DNA of 5,826 nucleotides from Candidatus Poribacteria bacterium (lineage in GTDB: Bacteria > Poribacteria > WGA-4E > WGA-3G). Of the stretch, positions 1 through 5,764 are shown in pieces. The first letter of the stretch is position 1. Each line of letters begins with the position of its first letter. Location of the stretch: assembly GCA_009845505.1 (NCBI GenBank), contig VXZL01000157.1, forward strand, positions 1-5,826, written 5' to 3'. The notes beneath the pieces are model-generated. The model did no database searches and had not been told where the DNA came from. It saw only the letters and a list, made by a program, of their open reading frames with translations. Both the position numbers and the translations under genes were made by a program.

Positions 1-49
1 CTATAAACCCTTACAGTGACTGGGTTCTTTACCGATAGCGGATGTCCAC

Positions 50-75
50 AAAATGTTACACCAGTGTAACATTTT
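50..75. promoter_or_regulatory. 26-bp near-perfect palindrome, operator-like
   Basis: Two perfect 12-nt arms (50-61 and 64-75) surround a 2-nt centre; the core reads TGTTACACCAGTGTAACA. The symmetry and length fit the operator of a dimeric regulator such as a TetR- or GntR-type protein. It could also fold as an RNA hairpin with a 4-nt loop, and because the right arm ends in a T run it could act as a weak terminator for a gene left of the window. It lies about 270 bp upstream of the -35 box of the hydroxylase promoter, which is far for direct repression. The palindrome is seen directly; its function is inferred. Confidence 0.5.
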
Positions 76-206
76 TAACGGAAATTCCGGTAAAACTATG
101 CATTATAGATACTCCGAACGCCTCTCACTTTTTAGGGTACGATGAAATTAATTTGTAGGCAAACCGACAACTAATATCCAACCGGTGTGTAAAGTTTTTG
201 ACATTC

Positions 207-303
207 AGGGGTGAAGGGTCGGGAATCGGAGTTCCCTCCTACAAGAAACATAGGGTAAGAGCGATCTCTGAATCGCGACTTTCGACGAAATATTTACACC
301 CCT
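207..303. repeat. Candidate small hairpin element with 7-bp terminal inverted repeats
   Basis: The ends AGGGGTG (207-213) and CACCCCT (297-303) are exact reverse complements. Inside lie two small stem-loops: GGGAA/TTCCC (221-225 with 232-236, 6-nt loop) and GCGAT/ATCGC (261-265 with 272-276, 6-nt loop). The piece is more GC-rich than its surroundings. This resembles a dispersed non-coding repeat or a MITE-like remnant, and I have an unverified memory of similar strings in Poribacteria. Seven-base ends can arise by chance, so the boundaries are tentative. Confidence 0.35.
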
Positions 304-322
304 ATATCCAACAATCCAAAAT

Positions 323-351
323 TTGATTTAAAAATAGGTTTTTGCTATAAT
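323..351 (+). promoter_or_regulatory. Sigma70-type promoter with extended -10, upstream of the hydroxylase operon
   Basis: A perfect TATAAT lies at 346-351, preceded by TGC at 343-345, which makes an extended -10. A 4-of-6 -35 box, TTGATT, sits at 323-328 with an optimal 17-nt spacer. Transcription would begin near 357-359 and give a leader of about 45 nt before the first start codon. It is the best promoter in the window and probably drives all downstream genes. Confidence 0.7.
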
Positions 352-386
352 ACGGTTTTAAAATAACACCCTTCATTTATAAAGCG

Positions 387-393
387 AAAGGAG
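387..393 (+). promoter_or_regulatory. Ribosome binding site of the FAD subunit gene
   Basis: AAAGGAG ends 9 nt before the ATG at 403, a near-consensus Shine-Dalgarno sequence at a workable distance. It supports that start codon. Confidence 0.75.
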
Positions 394-402
394 ATTCCGG
401 TC

Positions 403-1284
403 ATGCAAGATTTTGCGTATATTGCCGCGAACACCGTCTCAGAAGCCGTGACACTACTCGATGAGAAAGGACAAGCCGCACGTATCTTAGCAGGTGGCAC
501 CGACCTTATCGTCCAAGTGAGAGAAGCACGGCGAGACGTTGACTGGATGATCGATATCAAATCTATCCCCGAGGTCAATGTATTAGATTACAATGCCGAC
601 ACTGGCTTAACACTCGGTGCTGCAGTCGAATGTTATAAGATTTACGTCGTTGATGAAATTTGCGATGCCTATCCGGGTTTAATCGATGCAACCAAAATTA
701 TCGGTGGCACTGCAATTCAAGGACGCGCCGCGGTCGGTGGTAACCTGTGTAACGCTTCACCCGCTGCAGACTGTATACCACCGCTGATTGTGCTAAACGC
801 CACTTGTGTCATCGCCGGTCCAAACGGCGAACGCGAACTACCCGTCGAACAATTCTGCACGGGACCCGGACAGACTGCGTTAGAAAACGGTGAGATGCTC
901 GTATCCTTGAAGATACCCGCACCTGCAAGCAATTCAAGTTCCTTTTATCTCCGGTTTATCCCGCGCAATGAAATGGATATCGCTGTTGTTGGTGCCGGTG
1001 CCTCTGTGACCCTTGATGACGCAAAACAGACAATCGTTTCTGCTCGGATCGCGCTCGCTGCCGTTGCCCCAACGCCGCTCTTCGCGGAAGGAGCGAGTGC
1101 TTTACTCGTTGGTCGTGAAGTCTCTGATACCACCGCAATCGACGAAGCTGCAGGAGCCGCACAAGCCATTGCACGCCCGATTAGCGACATGCGTGGCACA
1201 GCAGAACAGCGAACACACCTCGTCGGTGTACTCACGCGACGCGCACTTAACGGCGCAATCCAGAGAATCCGAGACGACGCATAA
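403..1284 (+). CDS. Molybdenum hydroxylase, FAD-binding subunit (CoxM/XdhB-like)
   Basis: This 293-residue protein is the FAD subunit of a xanthine dehydrogenase-family enzyme. It takes electrons from the [2Fe-2S] subunit and passes them to an acceptor in the cytoplasm. The N-terminal domain has the two family FAD motifs: AGGTDL at residues 30-35 and the stretch 101-123, which includes VGGNLCNASPAAD. The C-terminal part, from about residue 180, matches the CO dehydrogenase flavoprotein C-terminal domain, with RNEMDIAVVGAG near 188-199. Length is normal for the family (about 270-300). The ATG is supported by AAAGGAG and follows the promoter directly. It is the first gene of the operon, and the FAD, FeS, Mo order equals that of cox operons. 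There is no signal peptide. Family assignment is firm; the electron acceptor and substrate are unknown. Confidence 0.93.
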   Translation: MQDFAYIAANTVSEAVTLLDEKGQAARILAGGTDLIVQVREARRDVDWMIDIKSIPEVNVLDYNADTGLTLGAAVECYKIYVVDEICDAYPGLIDATKIIGGTAIQGRAAVGGNLCNASPAADCIPPLIVLNATCVIAGPNGERELPVEQFCTGPGQTALENGEMLVSLKIPAPASNSSSFYLRFIPRNEMDIAVVGAGASVTLDDAKQTIVSARIALAAVAPTPLFAEGASALLVGREVSDTTAIDEAAGAAQAIARPISDMRGTAEQRTHLVGVLTRRALNGAIQRIRDDA

Positions 1285-1394
1285 ATTGGGTTGTTTCGTC
1301 CGAATCAGGGATTGACACGGATTGATTAATTTTTGTCCCTATCGGAACGATAACAGTTTTCTTCTTTTACTCAACGCAAAAGGAACTCATAACT
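1285..1394 (+). other. 110-nt spacer between the FAD and FeS subunit genes
   Basis: This gap is longer than usual between subunits of one enzyme. It holds a weak possible stem (AGGGA at 1307-1311 with TCCCT at 1336-1340) and a TTGACA at 1312-1317 without a -10 box at proper spacing. No T-tailed terminator is evident. It may be a degenerate non-coding repeat inserted in the operon. I see no gene in it. Confidence 0.4.
1378..1385 (+). promoter_or_regulatory. Ribosome binding site of the FeS subunit gene
   Basis: AAAAGGAA ends 9 nt upstream of the ATG at 1395, the same spacing as for the first gene, and supports that start. Confidence 0.65.
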
Positions 1395-1865
1395 ATGGCG
1401 AGAAAATCGCACGTTCAAACCACTATTAACGGTGAAACGACAGAATTTCTCTGTGAATCCCGGCAAAGTTTGCTGGAAGTCCTCAGAGATGAACTTCACC
1501 TGACCGGTGCTAAAGAGGGATGCAACAACGGAAATTGCGGAGCCTGTAGCGTCATTCTCGACGGCAGACTCGTCAATTCATGCCTTGTACTGGGTGTCGA
1601 AACTGAAGGCAAATCTGTCGAGACTATCGAAGGACTTGCCGAACCTGACAAACTGCACCCCATCCAAGATGCCTTCCTCGAAAACGCCGCCCTCCAATGC
1701 GGTATCTGTACACCGGGCTTTATCATGAGCGCCAAAGCACTTCTGGATCAAAATCCAAACCCGACTGAACACGAGATTCGATACTGGTTGGCTGGCAATT
1801 TGTGTCGCTGTACCGGTTACGATAAAATCGTCCGTGCTGTGCTTGATGCAGCCGCAGCGCAGTGA
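1395..1865 (+). CDS. Molybdenum hydroxylase, [2Fe-2S] subunit (CoxS/XdhC-type ferredoxin subunit)
   Basis: This 156-residue small subunit carries two [2Fe-2S] clusters and relays electrons from the Mo site to FAD. The N-terminal plant-type ferredoxin domain has Cys43, Cys48, Cys51 and Cys63 in the pattern CNNGNCGAC followed by NSC. The C-terminal helical domain has Cys102 and Cys105 (QCGICTPG) and Cys137 and Cys139 (LCRCTGY). All eight ligands are present, and Gln101 of the QCG motif is the residue that lies near the cofactor in known structures. Length is typical (about 150-165). The TGA stop is followed after 29 nt by the preferred ATG of the Mo subunit. No twin-arginine or Sec signal is seen, so the enzyme should be cytoplasmic. 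The identification is very secure. Confidence 0.96.
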   Translation: MARKSHVQTTINGETTEFLCESRQSLLEVLRDELHLTGAKEGCNNGNCGACSVILDGRLVNSCLVLGVETEGKSVETIEGLAEPDKLHPIQDAFLENAALQCGICTPGFIMSAKALLDQNPNPTEHEIRYWLAGNLCRCTGYDKIVRAVLDAAAAQ

Positions 1866-1894
1866 AAGGAGCGTCTTTCGACGGAAGAATAGAA

Positions 1895-4150
1895 ATGACT
1901 GAAAACAAAGAATACAAAGTTGTTGGAACCCGACCTATCCGCCATGACGGTGTTGACAAGGTCACCGGCAGAGCACTTTACGGGGCGGATTTTCAGATCG
2001 CAGGACTCCTCCACGGCAGAGTGCTGCGGAGCCCACACGCACACGCCCGTATCCTCTCAATCGACACGAGTCGTGCTGAAGCTCTTCCGGGAGTCAAAGG
2101 TGTTGTCACTGCTCAAGACCTGCCGACTGCTGAGGATCGAGTTGCCGACCTCGGCGAGGGTGCTGTCAATCTCAAACATCTCTGCGATAACGTTTTAGCG
2201 AGTGATAAGGTACTGTACAAGGGACACGCTGTTGCTGCCGTTGCGGCAACAAATCCGCATATCGCAGAAGAGGCTTGCACACTCATTGATGTTGAATACG
2301 AGGTGCTGCCACCCGTTTTAGAGGTGCGCCAAGCCATGGAGCCGGATGCCCCGCTCCTGCACGAAACCCTAAAAACCACCTCAATGGGCGAGACAGCTGA
2401 CGAACCGAGCAACGTCGCAAGCCACATCCAACACACGCTCGGGGATCCTGAGAAAGGGTTCGCTGAAGCGGATGTCGTTATTGAGCGTGACTTCGTTACA
2501 GGCACTGTCCACCAAGGCTACATTGAACCGCATAACGCCACCGCACATTTCAACCAAGACGGCCATCTGACCATCTGGTGTAGTACACAGGGCGCGTTTA
2601 CGGTGCGTGAACAGGTCGCCGAAATTCTCCAATACCCGATTTCCAAAATTAAGGTCGTCCCGATGGAAATTGGTGGCGGATTCGGGGGTAAAATTAACGT
2701 CTACATTAAACCCGTCGCCGCTTTGCTGGCAAAGAAAACAGGGAAGCCGGTCAAAGTCTTGATGAACCGCACGGAGGTGTTTGAAGGCACAGGACCGACC
2801 CCTGCATCCTACGTCCGCGTCAAGATGGGTGCGACCAAAGAGGGGAAAATAACCGCCGCTGAGGCATATCTCGCCTTTGAAGCAGGCGCGTATCCCGGTT
2901 CCCCTGTCGGACCTGGCGCAATGTGTATCTTCGCACCCTATAGCATTGAAAACGTTATTATTGACGGCTACGATGTCGTTGTCAATAAACCGAAAACCGC
3001 GCCCTACCGCGCCCCCGGTGCACCAAATGCAGCTTTCGGTTCGGAAACAGTTATTGACGAGATCGCGGAGGAACTCGGCATCGATCCACTTGAGTTCCGG
3101 TTAGCCAACGGGGCAAAAGAGGGAGACCGACGCGCAGATGGACCCGTTCACCCGCGCATCGGTTTTATTGAGACAGTTGAAGCAGCGAAAGCGCATCCGC
3201 ACTATACCGCACCGAATGGAAAGAAGTCCCACGGTCGTGGTGTCGCTTCCGGTTACTGGTTCAATATCGGCTTGGAGTCGAGCGTGACGATTAATGTCAA
3301 CTCTGATGGCACGATTAACCTCATTGAAGGTTCCACAGACATCGGCGGCACCCGCGCTTCCATCGCCATGCAAGCGGCAGAAGTCCTCGGTATCCCCGCC
3401 GAATCGGTTAACCCGAGTGTTGTTGATACCAATTCTGTCGGTTACACTGCTGTAACGGGTGGGAGTCGTACAACTTATGCGACCGGTTATGCCGCCTACG
3501 AGGCAGCGCAAGATGTCAAGCGGAAGATGATTGAACGTGCTGCGAAACTCTGGGAAGTCGACGCATCCAATGTCCAGTTTGAAGACGGTGTATTTTCATC
3601 CATCAACGGCAAGGAGGAGCAGATTAGTTTCCGCGATCTGTGCGGACAACTCGGTCAAACCGGCGGTCCGGTTGTGGGCAGTGGCACTGTGAATCCTGGT
3701 GGTGCGGGTGGTGCGTACGCAACGCACGTGGTGGATGTAGCAGTGGACGAGGAGACCGGGAAGGTCGAAATTCTTCGCTACACCGCAGTACAGGATGCCG
3801 GAAAAGCGATCCATCCCAGTTACGTTGAAGGACAAATCCAAGGCGGTGCGGTTCAAGGTATCGGTTGGGCATTGAATGAGGAATACATCTACAATGACGA
3901 AGGCACGATGACCAACGCCAGTTTCCTTGATTATCGGATGCCGACTTGCTTGGATTTACCGATGATTGATGCCGTCATCGTTGAGGTCCCAAATCCGGGG
4001 CATCCGTACGGTGTGCGTGGGGTCGGTGAAGTGCCGATTGTGCCGCCGATGGCTGCCATCGCCAACGCTATCTACGATGCAATCGGCGTTCGGATGACGG
4101 AACTCCCGATGTCGCCCGATCGGCTCCTAAAAGCGATGGGCAAAATCTAA
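1895..4150 (+). CDS. Molybdenum hydroxylase, molybdopterin-binding catalytic subunit (CoxL/XdhA-like)
   Basis: This 751-residue protein is the large subunit that binds molybdopterin and hydroxylates the substrate with water-derived oxygen. Residues about 10-150 form the alpha/beta hammerhead domain, beginning with the typical VGTRPIRHDGVDKVTGRA; the rest is the two-part Mo-binding region. Visible motifs are STQGA (Gln232), GGGFGGK (260-266), YRAPGAP (371-377), STDIGGTR (480-487), TGGSRTTYATG (521-531), QDAGKAIHPSYVEGQIQGG (633-651) and GVRGVGE, whose Glu712 matches the catalytic glutamate. The loop that reads AYRCSFR in CO dehydrogenase and AYRGAGR in many relatives is PYRAPGA here, so CO oxidation is unlikely. 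A GTG at 1862 would add 11 residues and overlap the previous stop, but it lacks an upstream Shine-Dalgarno; ATG 1895 has GGAAG at 1883-1887 and starts where homologues usually do. Substrate unknown; purines, aldehydes and N-heterocycles are possible. Confidence 0.94.
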   Translation: MTENKEYKVVGTRPIRHDGVDKVTGRALYGADFQIAGLLHGRVLRSPHAHARILSIDTSRAEALPGVKGVVTAQDLPTAEDRVADLGEGAVNLKHLCDNVLASDKVLYKGHAVAAVAATNPHIAEEACTLIDVEYEVLPPVLEVRQAMEPDAPLLHETLKTTSMGETADEPSNVASHIQHTLGDPEKGFAEADVVIERDFVTGTVHQGYIEPHNATAHFNQDGHLTIWCSTQGAFTVREQVAEILQYPISKIKVVPMEIGGGFGGKINVYIKPVAALLAKKTGKPVKVLMNRTEVFEGTGPTPASYVRVKMGATKEGKITAAEAYLAFEAGAYPGSPVGPGAMCIFAPYSIENVIIDGYDVVVNKPKTAPYRAPGAPNAAFGSETVIDEIAEELGIDPLEFRLANGAKEGDRRADGPVHPRIGFIETVEAAKAHPHYTAPNGKKSHGRGVASGYWFNIGLESSVTINVNSDGTINLIEGSTDIGGTRASIAMQAAEVLGIPAESVNPSVVDTNSVGYTAVTGGSRTTYATGYAAYEAAQDVKRKMIERAAKLWEVDASNVQFEDGVFSSINGKEEQISFRDLCGQLGQTGGPVVGSGTVNPGGAGGAYATHVVDVAVDEETGKVEILRYTAVQDAGKAIHPSYVEGQIQGGAVQGIGWALNEEYIYNDEGTMTNASFLDYRMPTCLDLPMIDAVIVEVPNPGHPYGVRGVGEVPIVPPMAAIANAIYDAIGVRMTELPMSPDRLLKAMGKI

Positions 4151-4193
4151 TGCGCGATTGTACCATAGCCTGTTAGGCTGTGACACCGCAAAC

Positions 4194-4333
4194 CGCGAAT
4201 AGCGAACCGCAGTCCAAGTTTAGAAGTGCAAAGTGTGCGAGAGTGTGCGAAAGTTGTGTGTCATCAAACCCAATTTTCAACTTCCAAACTTTCGTACACT
4301 TGCAAACTTCTTTTTCGCGAATAGCGAACCGCA
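4194..4333. repeat. 18-bp direct repeat flanking an imperfect inverted repeat
   Basis: CGCGAATAGCGAACCGCA occurs at 4194-4211 and again at 4316-4333, 122 bp apart. Between them, 4223-4255 and 4279-4310 are imperfect reverse complements (for example AGTGTGCGA against TCGTACACT), which could form a stem of about 30 bp with mismatches. The left arm also holds a 10-bp unit, AGTGTGCGA plus one base, repeated in tandem at 4232-4251. The second direct-repeat copy ends 4 nt before the sulfur-carrier start codon. This looks like a non-coding repeat or a mobile-element scar; a role as leader structure is possible but unproven. Confidence 0.5.
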
Positions 4334-4337
4334 AACT

Positions 4338-4619
4338 ATGCCAACCGTAGTTATCCCATCCCTCATGCGTAAGCTCACAGGCGGCGAAGCGAACATTACG
4401 CTTCCCGGTACAACTGTCCGTGAAGTAATTGATAATTTAGAAAGTCGCTATCCGGGTATGAAAGAACGGTTATGCCAAGAAGATCGTCTTAAGCCCGGCA
4501 TTGGTGTCTACATCAACGGCCTCCTCACCCGGGGATCTCTCCTCGAACGCGTTGACGCTGACGCAGAAATTCATTTCCTCCCTGCCATCGGGGGCGGTGT
4601 TGCAGAACCATCGCGCTAA
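4338..4619 (+). CDS. MoaD/ThiS-family ubiquitin-fold sulfur carrier
   Basis: This 93-residue protein belongs to the beta-grasp sulfur carriers. In MoaD the C-terminal Gly-Gly is adenylated and thiocarboxylated to donate sulfur for molybdopterin. Family features are the start PTVVIPSLMRKLTGG, the TVREVIDNLESRYPG helix (27-40), VYINGLL (57-63) and the end FLPAIGGG (80-87). Six further residues, VAEPSR, follow the glycines; a classical MoaD ends at GG, so activation might need trimming, as for some carriers processed by JAMM proteases. An in-frame ATG at 4233 would add 35 residues encoded by repeat sequence, so I reject it. No Shine-Dalgarno precedes 4338. Its place after a Mo enzyme favours a role in cofactor supply, but ThiS- or CysO-like roles remain possible. 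Confidence 0.82.
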   Translation: MPTVVIPSLMRKLTGGEANITLPGTTVREVIDNLESRYPGMKERLCQEDRLKPGIGVYINGLLTRGSLLERVDADAEIHFLPAIGGGVAEPSR

Positions 4620-4708
4620 AACTCTACGACCTTTTGAACAGGTGATGTGGATGTCCGGCCGGCTTACCATCGCCGCAGACCAAAACTCACAAATTGTTAG
4701 GTACAAAA

Positions 4709-5497
4709 ATGCGAAAAGAGAATCAAGGCTTATCTGAAACTGAAGCCCTACAACCCATCCCCAATGGGTTGGTTGTCCTTACCTTTGATGACGGTAATAA
4801 GTCAGACTATACTTATGTTGGACCTTTGTTGAAGCGTTACGGTTTTGGGGCGACTTTTTTCATCACTGAAGGCCTCGGTTTTCTGGAAAACAAAGATCAC
4901 TATGTTACATGGGAAGAGATCCGTGAGTTACACGATGAAGGTTTTGAGATAGGAAACCACACCCGTCATCATAAGCATACCACGACACAATCGAAAGCAG
5001 AATTGCTGGCAGACTTGATATACATTGATGAACGGTGCGAAGAATACGGTATCCCTGTTCCTGAGACCTTTGGCTATCCGGCGGATTGTCGCGGACCGGA
5101 AGCGATAGAAGTGTTGTCGGAAAAAGGGTATCGTTTCGCACGGCGTGGCATTGGACCGGAGTTTCCATTTCATCCAGAGGGCGGACGTGGACCGGCTTAC
5201 GACCCTAAGGTCCATCACCCGTTGGTCGTGCCATCAACAGGTGTCCCTGGTCCAAACTACGGATTCGAGGATTTGGTTTGGGCAGTTGAACAGGCGAAAG
5301 ATGGGAAAATCGCTGTCCTAACGTTTCACGGTGTGCCTGCGCTTGAACATCCGTGGGTTGACATCTCACCTGAACTGTTTAAGACATACATGGATTATCT
5401 TCGGGAAAGCGGTTGTACTGTTGTTGCGTTGCGCGATCTGGCAAAATACGTTGACCCATCAGAATCGACTGGAAAAAGCATAACCTATTTTCCATAA
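4709..5497 (+). CDS. NodB-fold (polysaccharide deacetylase-like) hydrolase, cytosolic
   Basis: This 262-residue protein has the CE4/NodB homology fold, metal-dependent enzymes that remove acetyl groups from sugars or hydrolyse related C-N bonds. Motif 1 is LTFDDG (Asp27, Asp28). Motif 2 is NHTRHH, giving His84 and His88 in the H-x3-H metal pattern. Motif 4 is LTFHGVP (His207). Motif 3, usually R-P-P-Y/F, is replaced by FGYPADCRGP (121-130), so substrate handling may differ. No signal peptide or membrane segment is present, unlike enzymes acting on cell-wall polymers, which suggests an intracellular small substrate. The ATG at 4709 has a weak AGG at 4699-4701; a TTG at 4694 would add five residues. 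It starts 89 nt after the sulfur carrier on the same strand and may be co-transcribed. Fold is secure; reaction unknown. Confidence 0.88.
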   Translation: MRKENQGLSETEALQPIPNGLVVLTFDDGNKSDYTYVGPLLKRYGFGATFFITEGLGFLENKDHYVTWEEIRELHDEGFEIGNHTRHHKHTTTQSKAELLADLIYIDERCEEYGIPVPETFGYPADCRGPEAIEVLSEKGYRFARRGIGPEFPFHPEGGRGPAYDPKVHHPLVVPSTGVPGPNYGFEDLVWAVEQAKDGKIAVLTFHGVPALEHPWVDISPELFKTYMDYLRESGCTVVALRDLAKYVDPSESTGKSITYFP

Positions 5498-5579
5498 AAT
5501 CCTTAGCGAGGCGATGGATGTATTGCTGAAAATTTCAAGAAAACGATAAACAAGTGAATATTAAAAAACAACCAAAGTT

Positions 5580-5596
5580 TGGACAGTTTCTGTCCA
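5580..5596 (+). terminator. Perfect 7-bp hairpin, possible weak terminator or operator
   Basis: TGGACAG, TTT, CTGTCCA form a perfect stem with a 3-nt loop 83 nt after the last stop codon. No T run follows at once (the nearest is about 25 nt further), so it is not a canonical intrinsic terminator. The symmetry could equally be an operator for a gene to the right of the window. Confidence 0.35.
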
Positions 5597-5692
5597 GATC
5601 ACAATCTGTTTCCACCGCATTTTTTGTTTTTTCTTACAGTTACCAACACAAACGCAACTTACAGAAAAATAAATTGGACTGCATTCAAGCGC

Positions 5693-5714
5693 AGCCCCAG
5701 CGGGGCGAAATGTC
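5693..5714. repeat. 22-bp hairpin repeat, copy 1
   Basis: This copy begins AGCCCCAGCGGGGC and continues with GAAATGTC. GCCCC (5694-5698) and GGGGC (5702-5706) form a 5-bp stem around AGC. It is identical to the copy at 5743-5764 and starts exactly 50 bp before it. This looks like a REP-type intergenic repeat. Confidence 0.75.
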
Positions 5715-5742
5715 TATAGAAACGCCGTACCCCCTAAGCATA

Positions 5743-5764
5743 AGCCCCAGCGGGGCGAAATGTC
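5743..5764. repeat. 22-bp hairpin repeat, copy 2
   Basis: All 22 bases match copy 1. The GCCCC/GGGGC stem lies at 5744-5748 and 5752-5756. The 28 bp between the copies (5715-5742) is unlike the sequence after copy 2, so only one 50-bp unit plus a second repeat head is visible. Confidence 0.75.

Larger units (their letters stand above)
1..322. other. Gene-free upstream region
   Basis: I find no credible coding region here on either strand. It contains the palindrome at 50-75, a smaller palindrome CGGAAATTCCG at 79-89, and the hairpin-bearing candidate element at 207-303. A TTGACA at 198-203 has no matching -10 box at proper spacing. The rest is AT-rich sequence with nothing I can name. Confidence 0.6.

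Noticed and set aside
198..226. Second promoter based on TTGACA at 198-203
   Set aside because: At 17-nt spacing the -10 position reads GGGAAT, a poor match.
1312..1340. Internal promoter in the FAD-FeS gap based on TTGACA
   Set aside because: The sequence at proper -10 spacing is GTCCCT, with no TATAAT-like hexamer.
1862..1894. GTG start for the Mo subunit
   Set aside because: No ribosome site precedes it and homologues usually begin near the MTENKEYKVVGTRP segment; ATG 1895 is better placed.
2113..2505. Minus-strand open frames inside the Mo subunit gene
   Set aside because: They are antisense shadows of a well-conserved gene, with Ser/Arg-rich translations and no recognisable domains.
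403..4150. Aerobic CO dehydrogenase (coxMSL)
   Set aside because: Gene order agrees, but the large subunit lacks the AYRCSFR active-site loop that defines true CO dehydrogenase.
4233..4337. N-terminal extension of the sulfur carrier from the upstream ATG
   Set aside because: The extra 35 residues are encoded by inverted and direct repeat sequence and precede the normal beta-grasp start.
5693..5764. Minimal CRISPR array (two repeats, one 28-bp spacer)
   Set aside because: Only two repeats, 22 bp long, dominated by a compact GC hairpin typical of REP-like repeats, and no cas genes in the window.
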